Assembly: GCF_001552175.1 (NCBI RefSeq)
Contig: NZ_BCQR01000011.1
Location: forward strand, 37,542-101,541
Source: Actinomadura kijaniata NBRC 14229
GTDB taxonomy: Bacteria; Actinomycetota; Actinomycetes; Streptosporangiales; Streptosporangiaceae
DNA length: 64,000 bases
Direction of reading: 5' to 3'
Shown here: positions 18,002-27,710 of the stretch, piece after piece
How positions within the stretch are numbered: position 1 is the first letter of the stretch
Layout of the letters: every line of letters starts with the position of its first letter
Translations under genes and position numbers: made by a program
Notes under the pieces: generated by a model
Database searches by the model: none
Told to the model about the DNA's origin: nothing
The model's input: only the letters and a program-made list of their open reading frames with translations

Positions 18002-19222
18002 TCAGCGGGGATCGTCGCGCAGGATCGGGCAGGACATGCAGCGCGGCCCGCCGCGTCCGCTGCCCAGCTCGCTGCCGCCGATCCGGATGACCTCGATCCC
18101 GGCCGCCTCCAGGTGCGCGTTCGTCTCGATGTTGCGCTCGTAGGCGACGGCGAGGCGCGGCGCGACGGCCAGGGTGTTGTTGCCGTCGTCCCACTGCTCG
18201 CGCTCGGCGGTCACCGGGTCCAGCCCGGTGTCGATCACCTTGAGCCGGTCCAGCCCCATCGCCTCGGCGGCGGCCTCCAGGAACGGCCGCGGCCCCTCCA
18301 CCCGCAGGTCGCCGTTGGCCGCGGTGACGGTGTGGGCGGTCAGCGAGTGCGCGATCGGCGGGTACATCACGACCGTGTCGACGTCCACCATCGTGCAGAC
18401 GGTGTCCAGGTGCATCGTCGCGCGCTCCTGCATGATCGGAACGGCCAGCACCGTGTGCGCCAGGCCCGCGTCGAACACCTTGCGGGCCAGCCGCTCCACG
18501 CCCGCCGGGGTGGTCCGCTCCCCGGTACCGACCGCGATCACGCCGGGGCACAGCAGCAGGACGTCGCCGCCCTCCACGTGCTCCAGCGACGGGTCGTACA
18601 CCGGCTCGACGCCCGCGAACCGGGGGTGCCAGGCGTAGATCAGCCCGGTCAGCGTCGACTCGCGGCGGCGCGCGGGCATCGCCAGGCTCGTCACCGCGAC
18701 CCGGTCCCCGATCCAGGCGCTGTTGTCCCGCATGAACAGCAGGTTCGGCAGCGGGTCGATGATGAAGTCCAGCCGGTCCATCAGCCGGTACACCAGGCCG
18801 TGCGCGGTCTTCAGCTCCTCGTGCGCCAGCCCCGCCACCAGCACCTGCGCCAGGTCCTCGGGGTCCAGGTCCTCCAGGTAGCCGCGCACCACCCGCCGTA
18901 GCTGGTCGCCCCAGCGGTTGTCGTCGATCGTGTCGGCGATGGCCCGCGCCCGCGCCCCCTCGTACTCCAGCACCTGCTGGAGGAGCTCGGTCACGTACAG
19001 CACCTCGACGTCGCGGTCCCGCAGCGCCTGCGCGAACGCGTCGTGCTCCTCCTGCGCGCGTCCCACCCACGGGATGCCGTCGAACAGGAGCTTGTCGTTG
19101 TTGCGCGGGGTGAGCCGCTTGAGCTCCGCGCCCGGCCGGTGCAGCAGCACCGTTCGCAGCCGCCCGACCTCGCTGGTGACCCGATGCCCGTGCGCCTTCG
19201 TCCCCTGCCGAGTGCTCTCCAT
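18002..19222 (-). CDS. arcA: Arginine deiminase
   Basis: 406 residues, full length. Converts L-arginine to citrulline and ammonia. Family landmarks: [35 protein letters not shown], the substrate-binding [21 protein letters not shown], the catalytic His block [11 protein letters not shown] and the C-terminal catalytic Cys in [13 protein letters not shown]. No ornithine carbamoyltransferase, carbamate kinase or arginine/ornithine antiporter is adjacent, so this is not a complete ADI operon. The ATG at 19222 fits the family N-terminus; a perfect hairpin follows the stop. Confidence 0.96.
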   Translation of the reverse strand: MESTRQGTKAHGHRVTSEVGRLRTVLLHRPGAELKRLTPRNNDKLLFDGIPWVGRAQEEHDAFAQALRDRDVEVLYVTELLQQVLEYEGARARAIADTIDDNRWGDQLRRVVRGYLEDLDPEDLAQVLVAGLAHEELKTAHGLVYRLMDRLDFIIDPLPNLLFMRDNSAWIGDRVAVTSLAMPARRRESTLTGLIYAWHPRFAGVEPVYDPSLEHVEGGDVLLLCPGVIAVGTGERTTPAGVERLARKVFDAGLAHTVLAVPIMQERATMHLDTVCTMVDVDTVVMYPPIAHSLTAHTVTAANGDLRVEGPRPFLEAAAEAMGLDRLKVIDTGLDPVTAEREQWDDGNNTLAVAPRLAVAYERNIETNAHLEAAGIEVIRIGGSELGSGRGGPRCMSCPILRDDPR

Positions 19223-19300
19223 TACACCGAGTGTAGATCGCCGCCTTTCGGGGCGATAAATCGTTCGACGGGCGGGGTGGGCGCTCCGTACGCTCGTCCC

Positions 19301-19414
19301 ATGTTCTTCGCAGCCGACACCCGCCTGCTCGCAGAGGTCACTCTGCTGAGCGCGGTGTCGGCTGCCTCCTTCCTGGACGCGGCAGCGGACGCCCTCGACG
19401 GCGCGCGACGCTGA
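19301..19414 (+). CDS. 37-codon leaderless small ORF in front of the EF-Tu gene
   Basis: 37 residues starting [18 protein letters not shown], amphipathic with Ala/Leu-rich helices, no known family. A TACGCT -10 element (19287-19292) ends 8 nt before the ATG, so the transcript would start at or very near the initiation codon. GC-biased third positions support translation. The stop codon abuts a 10-bp stem and the EF-Tu start lies 128 bp downstream. It could be a leader peptide, or simply a short protein. Confidence 0.5.
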   Translation: MFFAADTRLLAEVTLLSAVSAASFLDAAADALDGARR

Positions 19415-19453
19415 CCCCTCTCCGTCCCCTTCCGGAGAACCAGCGGAGAGGGG
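19415..19453 (+). promoter_or_regulatory. Hairpin in the EF-Tu leader
   Basis: CCCCTCTCCG (19415-19424) pairs with CGGAGAGGGG (19444-19453). Inside, CTCCG (19420-19424) could instead pair with CGGAG (19433-19437), giving two competing structures. It begins immediately after the small ORF stop and 88 bp before the EF-Tu ATG, the geometry of an attenuator, though there is no T-tract. Confidence 0.55.
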
Positions 19454-19541
19454 TGGAACTCGCAGGACCGTGACACGGGCCAACGCCCGCGCGCGGCGGT
19501 TCTCGCCCTTTCCCTCGGAATCCAGTGAGGACGAGATCACC

Positions 19542-20726
<1,185 letters not shown>

Positions 20727-20734
20727 GGGGAGGA

Positions 20735-20762
20735 GAGACCGCGGGACCCGTCCCGCGGTCTC
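20735..20762. terminator. Terminator after EF-Tu
   Basis: GAGACCGCGGGA (20735-20746) pairs perfectly with 20751-20762 around a CCCG loop, 8 bp after the stop. It lies between convergent genes and can serve both. Confidence 0.88.
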
Positions 20763-20783
20763 TTCGCGTCCGGGGCCGGTCCT

Positions 20784-21497
20784 CTAGCGGCGGGGGTTCT
20801 CCCGGTCGCGGTGGGGGAGCTTCGGGGGATGCCGCGGATCGTGGTGGCCGGGGGCGTCCTCCTGCCCGGCGTCCTTCCCGCCCTTACGGCCCTGGCCGCC
20901 CTGGCCGCTCTGGCCACCTTGGCCACCTTGGCCATCTTGGCCGCCCTGGCCGTTCTGACCGCCCTGGCCGGGCTTGTGCGGCTTGCTCTTGTTCCGGTCC
21001 CGGTTGTCCCCGCCCTGGCCTCCATCGCCGTTCGACGGCGGCCTCCCCTCCTGCCCGCGGCCCTTGCCGTCCGGGGCGGACGGCGTCGGGGAGCCCGAGG
21101 GCGCCGGCGTGCCCGAGGACGTCGGGTCGCCGGGCACGGTGCGCGGGATCGGGGAGTTCGGATCGACCGGGACCATGTTCCCGCTCCCGGGCGCGGGCCG
21201 GTGCGTCGGCGACGCCGGGGGCCGGGACGGGCTCTGCCCGGGAAGGTTTCCGGTGCTGGCGGCCCAGGCGACTCCGCCGCCCGCCAGCAGTGCGGCCGCC
21301 ACGACGGCGGCCTTGACGGTCAGCAGCCGGGTCCGGCCCCGCCGGCCCGGGGCGGCGGCCCGGGCGTCACGGAACGCCGCCACGGCGGCCTCCTCGCCGG
21401 TCAGCTCCTCGGGGCGGGCGGGAGCGGTCGCGGCGGCCAGCAGCCGGGTCATCCCGGCGTGGTCCCCGAAGTCGGGGAGTCCCTCGCGCTCGTTCAT
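20784..21497 (-). CDS. Membrane protein with collagen-like Gly-Gln repeats, ECF sigma partner
   Basis: 237 residues. A cytoplasmic N-terminus (1-60) is followed by one transmembrane segment (about 61-80) and a low-complexity exterior: a Pro/Ser/Thr region and, at about 177-202, a run of GQGG/GQNGQGGQDGQ units. The tail is basic and His-rich. Its ATG overlaps the stop of the upstream ECF sigma gene (ATGA), so the two are translationally coupled and it is probably an anti-sigma factor or a sigma-dependent surface sensor; no zinc motif is present. Function inferred only from this context. Confidence 0.8.
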   Translation of the reverse strand: MNEREGLPDFGDHAGMTRLLAAATAPARPEELTGEEAAVAAFRDARAAAPGRRGRTRLLTVKAAVVAAALLAGGGVAWAASTGNLPGQSPSRPPASPTHRPAPGSGNMVPVDPNSPIPRTVPGDPTSSGTPAPSGSPTPSAPDGKGRGQEGRPPSNGDGGQGGDNRDRNKSKPHKPGQGGQNGQGGQDGQGGQGGQSGQGGQGRKGGKDAGQEDAPGHHDPRHPPKLPHRDRENPRR

Positions 21498-22099
21498 CTC
21501 GTCCCTTCAGCGCCGGAGACCGCCGATTCGTCACCCGACAGCCGGGAGGCGAGCCGCCGCAGTCCCCGGTAGGCGGAGGTCCGCACCGCTCCGGGACGCT
21601 TGCCCAGCACCTTTCCGGCCGTCTTGGCGTCGAGCCCCACCACCACCCGGAGCAGCACGGCCTCGGCCTGGTCGCGGGGGAGTTCGGCGATCAACGTCAG
21701 GGCCGCCTCGGTGGCCATGCCGTCCAGCGCGAGGGAGGCGGTGTCGCCGTCGGCGGCCAGCGCGGCCAGCGCCTCCGCCGGAAGGTCGGCGACCGGGCGG
21801 CGCGCCTGGCGGCGCAGCAGGTCGAGGGCCCGGTTGCGGGCGACGGTCGCCGCCCAGCCGCGGAACTTGTCCAGGTCCCCCCGGAAGCGGGGCAGGTCCC
21901 GCGCGATCTGGAGCCACGCCTCCGACGTCACGTCCTCGGCGTCCTCGCCGACCAGCGCCCGGACATAGCGCAGCAGCCGAGGCTGGGTGTCCCGGTAGAG
22001 CAGCCGGAACGCCGCCTCGTCGCCGTCACGGGCCGCCGCGACGGCGCGGGTCAGTTCCTCCTCCCCGGCCGCATCCCTGACCGGGACCGCATCCTTCAC
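21494..22099 (-). CDS. ECF-type RNA polymerase sigma factor
   Basis: 201 residues from the GTG at 22099. Region 2 spans about 20-90 (FRLLYRDTQPRLLRYVRALVG, DVTSEAWLQIARDLPRFRG, WAATVARNRALDLLRR) and region 4 about 135-190 (LIAELPRDQAEAVLLRVVVGLDAKTAGKVLGKRPGAVRTSAYRGLRRL). GTG codons at 22105 and 22177 are alternatives; a CACAAT element 6 nt before 22099 favours a leaderless start there. It is coupled by ATGA to its membrane partner and divergent from the operon at 22239, across an inverted repeat. Confidence 0.88.
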   Translation of the reverse strand: MKDAVPVRDAAGEEELTRAVAAARDGDEAAFRLLYRDTQPRLLRYVRALVGEDAEDVTSEAWLQIARDLPRFRGDLDKFRGWAATVARNRALDLLRRQARRPVADLPAEALAALAADGDTASLALDGMATEAALTLIAELPRDQAEAVLLRVVVGLDAKTAGKVLGKRPGAVRTSAYRGLRRLASRLSGDESAVSGAEGTR

Positions 22100-22172
22100 C
22101 CCCACATTGTGCAGTCCCGCGTGCCCTGCCCGGGCCCTTCCGCCACGATCGGCCACTTCGATCATCAACTGT

Positions 22173-22203
22173 GACACTCACGGCCCTTCCGACGCTGAGT
22201 GTC
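22173..22203. promoter_or_regulatory. Inverted repeat in the divergent sigma / surface-polysaccharide promoter region
   Basis: GACACTCA (22173-22180) is mirrored by TGAGTGTC (22196-22203), 15 nt apart, in the only non-coding DNA between the ECF sigma gene and the operon at 22239. It could be an operator for a dimeric regulator or a sigma-recognition feature. Confidence 0.5.
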
Positions 22204-22238
22204 GTGACCACCCGCCGCACCCCTCCCGCTGGAACGAC

Positions 22239-22862
22239 ATGAACGACACGATCGCCCCTGGGCCGGAACCGGAAGCGCCCGCGCCGGACGGGCGCACCCT
22301 CCTCCAGGAGACGCCGGTCCGGGTCACCCTGACCCCTCCCGTCCCGGGCCGCCGACCCTCCGATCCGGACGACGCCGCCCCCGTCTTCGTGGACGCCTCC
22401 GGCCGCCGTCGCCGCCTCGTCCGCCAGGCCGGCGTGGCCTGCGGGGGGCTGCTGGCGCTGTTCCTGGTCGCGATGGGGGTGAGCGTGGCGACCGGGGCCG
22501 ACGTGCCGTTCACGCCGTGGTCCTCCCAGCAGAACGAGGCCGACGGCGGCAAGCGGAAGAACCCGCCCCTGCTCAAGCACCACCCGGGCAGCGTCCCGAC
22601 CGGCGACCCGCGGCTTCCGGGCGCGCCGCCCGCGCCCCGGGGCGACGGCTCCGGGCCGTCCCCCACCGCACCGCCGTCGACGCGGCCCTCCGCCCCCGCG
22701 CCCCGGCCGTCGGGGCGGCCGTCCGGCCGCCCGTCCCAGCGGCCGACGTCCGCGCCGACGTCGGCCGTTCCCACGGTGCCCGGGGAGCCGCTGCCCACGC
22801 CCACCCGCCCGGGCCGGGGCAACGGGAACGGGAACGGCAACGGAAAGAACAAGTGGTGGTGA
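22239..22862 (+). CDS. Pro-rich single-pass membrane protein, partner of the deacetylase/glycosyltransferase
   Basis: 207 residues. Cytoplasmic Pro-rich N-terminus (1-60), an RRRR cluster, one transmembrane segment (about 65-85, VACGGLLALFLVAMGVSVA) and an exterior of Pro/Ser/Thr/Arg ending in a GNGNGNGNGK run. No enzymatic motif. Its stop overlaps the next start by 4 bp (GTGA), so it is coupled to the bifunctional enzyme and may anchor or regulate the exported polymer. Family not recognised. Confidence 0.8.
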   Translation: MNDTIAPGPEPEAPAPDGRTLLQETPVRVTLTPPVPGRRPSDPDDAAPVFVDASGRRRRLVRQAGVACGGLLALFLVAMGVSVATGADVPFTPWSSQQNEADGGKRKNPPLLKHHPGSVPTGDPRLPGAPPAPRGDGSGPSPTAPPSTRPSAPAPRPSGRPSGRPSQRPTSAPTSAVPTVPGEPLPTPTRPGRGNGNGNGNGKNKWW

Positions 22863-24985
22863 AGCGCGCCGAACCCCGGAGCCACTGGCTCCTGCTGCTG
22901 CTCGGCGCGTTCTCGCTGGCCGCGATGCTGCTGCTGGACGGGTTCGCGCGCGGCGTGGTCGGCGAGGCCCCGCGCACCGATCCCCCGCCCCGGCCCCCCG
23001 CGCCCGCCGAGGTCACCTCCGGCGGCCCGGTCGTCAGCCTGGACGGCGACCGGCCGCGCAGCCTGCGGATGCCCACGCGGACGATCGCGCTGACGTTCGA
23101 CGACGGGCCCGACCCGCGGTGGACGCCGAAGCTGCTGGACCTGCTGCGGCGGCACAACGCGCGCGCCACGTTCTTCGCCACCGGCACGCACATCGCCCAG
23201 CACCCCGAGCTGACCCGCCGGATCCTGCGGGAGGGACACGAGATCGGGTCGCACACCTACACGCACATCGACATGGCGACCGCGCCCGCCTGGCGCAACC
23301 GCCTCGAACTCGACCTCACCCAGCGGGCGCTGGCCGGGACGGCCGGAGTGCACACCCGGCTGCTGCGGATGCCGTACTCGTCCCGGCCCGACGGCCTCAC
23401 CGACCCCGAGTGGCGCGCCGCCCGCCAGGCCGGGACCGCCGGATACGTGGTCGTGCTCACCGACCGGGACACCGAGGACTGGGCCCGGCCCGGCGCGGAG
23501 AAGATCGTCGAGCGGTCGCTGGCGGCGGAACGGCGCGGCGAGGGCGCGATCGTGATGCTGCACGACTCCGGCGGCGACCGGACCCCGACCGTCGCCGCCG
23601 TCGAGCAGGTGCTGCGGCGGCTGTCCCCGCAGGGGTACCGGTTCACGACCGTCACCGAGGCGCTGCGGCTGCCCCGCGCCGAGGCCTCCGCGTCGCTCAC
23701 CGACCGGATGATCGGCAAGACGCTCGTCGCGGCGCAGCGGACCGGCGGCCGGCTCACCCGCTGGCTCCAGATCGCGTTCGTGCTCGTCGGGGTGCTGTGC
23801 GCGCTTCGGCTGGTCGTGCTGCTGGTGTGCGCCCACGTGCACATGCGGCGGGTGCGGCGGCGCCGGCGGGTGTTCCCCGCGACGATGCCGCCCGTGTCGG
23901 TCGTCGTCCCGGCCTACAACGAGGAGGCGGGGATCGCGGCGACCGTCCGCTCCCTGCTGGACAACGACTATCCGGGTCCCGTCGAGGTGGTCGTGGTGGA
24001 CGACGGGTCGTCGGACCGCACCGCCGAGATCGTCGAGTCGCTGGCGCTGCCCGGGGTGCGGCTGGTCCGCAAGCCGAACGGCGGCAAGCCCAGCGCGCTG
24101 AACGCCGGGATCGCGGCGGCGCGCGCCGAGATCCTCGTGCTGGTGGACGGCGACACCGTCTTCCAGCGCGACACCCTGCGGAACCTGGTGTTCCCGCTGC
24201 GGGACCCCGAGGTCGGCGCGGTCAGCGGCAACGCCAAGGTCGCCAACCGGCGCGGGGTGCTGGGGCGCTGGCAGCACATCGAGTACGTGATCGGCTTCAA
24301 CCTGGACCGCCGCATGTTCGACGTGTTCCGGTGCATGCCGACGATCCCCGGCGCGATCGGCGCGTTCCGGCGGCGCGCGCTGGTGTCGGTGGGCGGCGTC
24401 CACGACGACACGCTCGCCGAGGACACCGACCTGACCATGGCGCTCGGCCGGGCCGGATGGCGCGTGGTGTACGAGGAGAACGCGCTGGCCTGGACCGAGG
24501 CCCCGGCGTCGCTGCGGCAGCTGTGGCGGCAGCGGTACCGCTGGTGCTACGGGACCGTCCAGGCGATGTGGAAGCACCGGGGCGCGGTGCTGGAACGCGG
24601 CCGGGCCGGGCGGTACGGGCGGCGCAGCCTGACCTACCTGACGGTGTTCCAGGTGATCCTGCCGCTGCTGGCGCCGGCGGTGGACCTGTTCGCGCTGTAC
24701 GGCGTCGTGTTCATGGACCCGACGGCCCCGGCGCTGATGTGGCTGGCGTTCACCGCCGTCCAGGTGGCCGCGGGCGGGTACGCGCTGTGGCTGGACGGCG
24801 AGAGGATCGGGCCGCTGTGGACGCTGCCGCTCCAGCAGATCGTGTACCGGCAGCTGCTGTACCTGGTGGTGATCCAGTCGTTGGTGACGGCCATGCTGGG
24901 TGTGCGGCTACGGTGGCAGGTGATCCGCCGGACCGGGACGTTCTCGGACGTTCCGGGGACACCCTCGGAACTGCCCGCCCGCTGA
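22859..24985 (+). CDS. Bifunctional polysaccharide deacetylase / processive family-2 glycosyltransferase
   Basis: 708 residues. TM1 at about 9-27; NodB deacetylase domain about 72-270 with TFDDGPD (79-85), the metal-binding HTYTH (132-136), the RMPYSSRPDG block and HDSGGDR; a second TM at about 305-330; then a GT2 domain with PAYNEEAGI, VVDDGSSD, LVDGDTVF, EDTDLTMAL and the processivity motif QRYRW, followed by 3-4 C-terminal TMs. It joins, in one chain, a membrane hexosamine polymerase (PgaC/HAS-like) with an outward-facing deacetylase, so the likely product is a partly deacetylated exopolysaccharide. GTG start overlaps the upstream stop. Confidence 0.93.
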   Translation: MKRAEPRSHWLLLLLGAFSLAAMLLLDGFARGVVGEAPRTDPPPRPPAPAEVTSGGPVVSLDGDRPRSLRMPTRTIALTFDDGPDPRWTPKLLDLLRRHNARATFFATGTHIAQHPELTRRILREGHEIGSHTYTHIDMATAPAWRNRLELDLTQRALAGTAGVHTRLLRMPYSSRPDGLTDPEWRAARQAGTAGYVVVLTDRDTEDWARPGAEKIVERSLAAERRGEGAIVMLHDSGGDRTPTVAAVEQVLRRLSPQGYRFTTVTEALRLPRAEASASLTDRMIGKTLVAAQRTGGRLTRWLQIAFVLVGVLCALRLVVLLVCAHVHMRRVRRRRRVFPATMPPVSVVVPAYNEEAGIAATVRSLLDNDYPGPVEVVVVDDGSSDRTAEIVESLALPGVRLVRKPNGGKPSALNAGIAAARAEILVLVDGDTVFQRDTLRNLVFPLRDPEVGAVSGNAKVANRRGVLGRWQHIEYVIGFNLDRRMFDVFRCMPTIPGAIGAFRRRALVSVGGVHDDTLAEDTDLTMALGRAGWRVVYEENALAWTEAPASLRQLWRQRYRWCYGTVQAMWKHRGAVLERGRAGRYGRRSLTYLTVFQVILPLLAPAVDLFALYGVVFMDPTAPALMWLAFTAVQVAAGGYALWLDGERIGPLWTLPLQQIVYRQLLYLVVIQSLVTAMLGVRLRWQVIRRTGTFSDVPGTPSELPAR

Positions 24986-25006
24986 ACCCTCCCCGGTGAG
25001 GTCCCG

Positions 25007-25062
25007 CCGCCGCCCGAACGTGACCACCCGAACGTGATCGCACGGTCGCGTTCGGGTGGCGG
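25007..25062. terminator. Two alternative hairpins after the glycosyltransferase gene
   Basis: CCACCCGAACG (25024-25034) pairs perfectly with 25049-25059; alternatively 25007-25020, which repeats CCCGAACG, pairs with 25049-25062 (14 bp, one G-T). The direct repeat CCCGAACGTGA makes the two structures mutually exclusive. Either could terminate. Confidence 0.7.
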
Positions 25063-25125
25063 CAGGGATCTTGGTTGTGGTGAGATCTCCCCTGAAATCC
25101 CCGCATTCTCATCTCTGGAGAACGT

Positions 25126-26025
25126 GTGCGAGCCCCCCGCGCTCTGATCCCCCTGCTCGCCGTTGCCGGTGCCGCCGCCGTGGTCGCCACCGCCGGTGCC
25201 GGTTCCGCCATCGACGGGCTCCCGTCGTTCGGTCCCGCCCATGCCGACCAGTCCCGCGAGACCTCCCCCGTCTCGATCGCGACGGTGACCTGGAACGTCT
25301 GCGGTGACGCCGGTCCCGGCTGCCCTCTCGGCCCCCGCCCCGCCGACCTCGCCCGACGGCTGACCGCCCAGGCCCAGGGCACCGTCGTCGGCGGACGCAA
25401 GGTCCAGACCGACGCGCTGCTGCTCCAGGAGGTGTGCTCCGGGCACGTGACCACCCTGGAGAAGACGGCGGCGCTGAAGGGGTGGAGCTGGGCGTTCGCC
25501 GCCCACACCCAGAACGGCAGGCCGCGTGCCTGCGCCAACGGGCAGGGCCGCTTCGGCGTCGCGCTCGGCGTCCGCGGGGCGGTGGGCGACGTCCGCCGGA
25601 CCGATCTGCCGTCGCCCCCCGCCCACGGCCGCGTCGCGCTGTGCGGCACCGTGGACGCCTGGCAGACGCGGCTGTGCACCGCCCAGCTCAGCTCGGCCGA
25701 CGACCCGGCCGGGGAGTGGCGCCGCAAGCAGACCGCGAGGCTCGCCGAGCTGGCCGCCGGAGCCCGCACGATCCTGGCGGGCGACTTCGTCGAGGGGCCC
25801 CGGGGCAGGGCGCTGGACCCGCTGTACCACTCCTACGCCGAGTGCGACCAGGGCCCGGAGAAGCGCGGCGGGGGCAGGACCGCCCAGGACGGCGCGGGCA
25901 ACGCGACCGAGAAGACCGACTACCTGTTCACGGCGAAGTCGGCCAGCATCTCCTGCACCGTTCCCACCAGGGCCGAGCACGCCTCCGACCACCGCCCGGT
26001 CTCGGCGGTCGTCCGCTTCAACTGA
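25126..26025 (+). CDS. Exported endonuclease/exonuclease/phosphatase-fold protein
   Basis: 299 residues. A signal peptide (about 1-41, ALIPLLAVAGAAAVVATAGAG, AHA cleavage) precedes an EEP-superfamily domain: TVTWNVCGDAG, LLLQEVCSGH (metal-binding Glu), ILAGDFVEGP, TDYLFTA and the final SDHRPVSAVV with the catalytic Asp-His. Extra Cys residues suggest disulfides. Possible activities are DNase, sphingomyelinase or phosphoesterase; I cannot decide which. GGAG lies a few nt before the GTG start at 25126. Confidence 0.85.
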   Translation: MRAPRALIPLLAVAGAAAVVATAGAGSAIDGLPSFGPAHADQSRETSPVSIATVTWNVCGDAGPGCPLGPRPADLARRLTAQAQGTVVGGRKVQTDALLLQEVCSGHVTTLEKTAALKGWSWAFAAHTQNGRPRACANGQGRFGVALGVRGAVGDVRRTDLPSPPAHGRVALCGTVDAWQTRLCTAQLSSADDPAGEWRRKQTARLAELAAGARTILAGDFVEGPRGRALDPLYHSYAECDQGPEKRGGGRTAQDGAGNATEKTDYLFTAKSASISCTVPTRAEHASDHRPVSAVVRFN

Positions 26026-26033
26026 CCCGCGCG

Positions 26034-26065
26034 TCCCCCTTCGCCGGCGTGCGGCGGAGGGGGCG
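26034..26065. terminator. Bidirectional hairpin
   Basis: A long stem of CCCCCTTCGCCG against CGGCGGAGGGGG with one G-T pair separates the two convergent genes (8 bp from each stop). Confidence 0.8.
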
Positions 26066-26072
26066 CGGCGGC

Positions 26073-27629
26073 TCAGTGGACCGAACGGTCCTGGCCCTGC
26101 CAGTAGGGCGCGCGGAGCTCACGCTTGAGGATCTTGCCCGACGGGTTGCGGGGGATCTCGGTGCGGATCTCCACCGAGGTCGGGCACTTGAAGTGGGCCA
26201 GCCGGTCGCGGCAGTAGTCGATCAGCTCCCGCTCCGGGACCTCCTCGCTGAGGACGACGACCGCCTTCGGCGTCTCGCCCCACTTCTCGTCGGGCACGCC
26301 GATCACCGCGCAGTCGGCGACCTTGGGGTGGCCCATCAGGACGTTCTCCACCTCGGCGGGGTAGATGTTCTCCCCACCGGAGATGATCATGTCCTTGACG
26401 CGGTCGTGGATGTAGAGGTAGCCGTCCTCGTCCAGGTAGCCCGCGTCGCCGGTGCGGAAGAAGCCGTCGGGCAGCAGCGCCGCCTCGGTGGCCTCCGGGA
26501 GCCCCCAGTAGCCCTTCATGTTCTGCGGGGTGCGGCACAGGATCTCGCCGACCCGCCCGGTGGGGACCTCCTCCAGCGTGGCCGGATCGACGATCCGCAG
26601 CTCGCACTCGGGATTGGGGATGCCCGCCGCGCGCAGCCGGTGCGGGTGCGGGCCGTCGGGGTCGTGGTCCTCCGGCGGCAGGTACGTGATCGCGCCGGTG
26701 GTCTCCGTCAGCCCGTACAGCTGCATGAACCGCGTGTCCGGCAGCATCCGCATCGCGCCGCGCAGCACGTCCTCGCTGATCGGGGACGCGCCGTACAGGA
26801 CCAGCCGCAGGCTCGACAGGTCGGTCGCGACGACCTCGGGGATCAGCTGCATGAACTGGAGCAGGACCGGGACCAGGAAGATGTGCGTGACGCCGTGCCG
26901 CTCGATCTCCTTCGCGATGCCCACCGGGTCCGGCTCGCGCACGATCACGCCGGTGATCCCGTCGTAGACCACGCACGTGGTGATGCCGCTGCCCGCCACG
27001 TGGTACATCGGCATCGCGACCATCAGCACGGTCGAGTCGTCGATGTCCCACACCTGGTGGGTGAGCGGCAGCACCGACAGCCAGTTGGCGTGGGTGAGCA
27101 TCACGCCCTTGGGCAGGCCCGTGGTGCCCGACGAGTAGAGCTGGACGTAGACGTCGTCCGGGTCCTCCTCGTGCGCGGGCGGCGCGGGCTCGTGCCCGTC
27201 CACCCACGCCCGGTGCTCGCGGTAGGAGTGGCCCTCGCCGCCGACGACCGTGATCAGCTCGGTGTGCTCCAGCTTGTCGGCGATCGCGTCGAGGACCGGG
27301 ACGAACTCCGGCCCCGCCACCAGCACCCTGGCCCGGGCGTTGTTGACGATGTAGGCCACCTCGTCGGGGGCCAGCCGGTAGTTGATGGGGACCTGGACGG
27401 CCCCGATCCGGGGCGCGCCGAACAGCAGCTCGGCGTACTCCAGGGAGTTCTTGTCGAGTACCGCGACCCGGTCGCCGCGGCCGACGCCGGCCGCCGCGAG
27501 CGCCGCCGCGGCGCGGTCCACGCGTTCGTCGAACTCGCGGTAGGTGACGGAGACGTCGCCCGCGTGGAAGGCGACGCGGTCGGGATGCTGGCGTGCTCTC
27601 TCGCGCAGGATGTCGGACAAGCCCGGCAC
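26073..27629 (-). CDS. Acyl-CoA synthetase / AMP-dependent ligase (FadD-like)
   Basis: 518 residues. Adenylate-forming signature motifs: YSSGTTGLPKGVMLTH (P-loop-like A3), MYHVAGSG, YGLTETTGAITYLP (A5), FFRTGDAGYLDEDGYLYIHDRVKDMIISGGENIYPAEVE (A7/A8) and the catalytic Lys near the end in PSGKILKREL (A10). It activates a carboxylic acid, probably a fatty or aromatic acid, to its CoA thioester. The GTG at 27629 begins the usual PGLSDILRERARQHPD N-terminus. It lies 81 bp downstream of an XRE regulator on the same strand. Confidence 0.94.
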   Translation of the reverse strand: MPGLSDILRERARQHPDRVAFHAGDVSVTYREFDERVDRAAAALAAAGVGRGDRVAVLDKNSLEYAELLFGAPRIGAVQVPINYRLAPDEVAYIVNNARARVLVAGPEFVPVLDAIADKLEHTELITVVGGEGHSYREHRAWVDGHEPAPPAHEEDPDDVYVQLYSSGTTGLPKGVMLTHANWLSVLPLTHQVWDIDDSTVLMVAMPMYHVAGSGITTCVVYDGITGVIVREPDPVGIAKEIERHGVTHIFLVPVLLQFMQLIPEVVATDLSSLRLVLYGASPISEDVLRGAMRMLPDTRFMQLYGLTETTGAITYLPPEDHDPDGPHPHRLRAAGIPNPECELRIVDPATLEEVPTGRVGEILCRTPQNMKGYWGLPEATEAALLPDGFFRTGDAGYLDEDGYLYIHDRVKDMIISGGENIYPAEVENVLMGHPKVADCAVIGVPDEKWGETPKAVVVLSEEVPERELIDYCRDRLAHFKCPTSVEIRTEIPRNPSGKILKRELRAPYWQGQDRSVH

Positions 27630-27710
27630 GGACGGCCCCTTTCGCCGAAGCCACCTGGTTGTCTGGGCATCATGCGGTGCCGGGCGCACCCGGGCAAGGG
27701 GAACGCGCGA

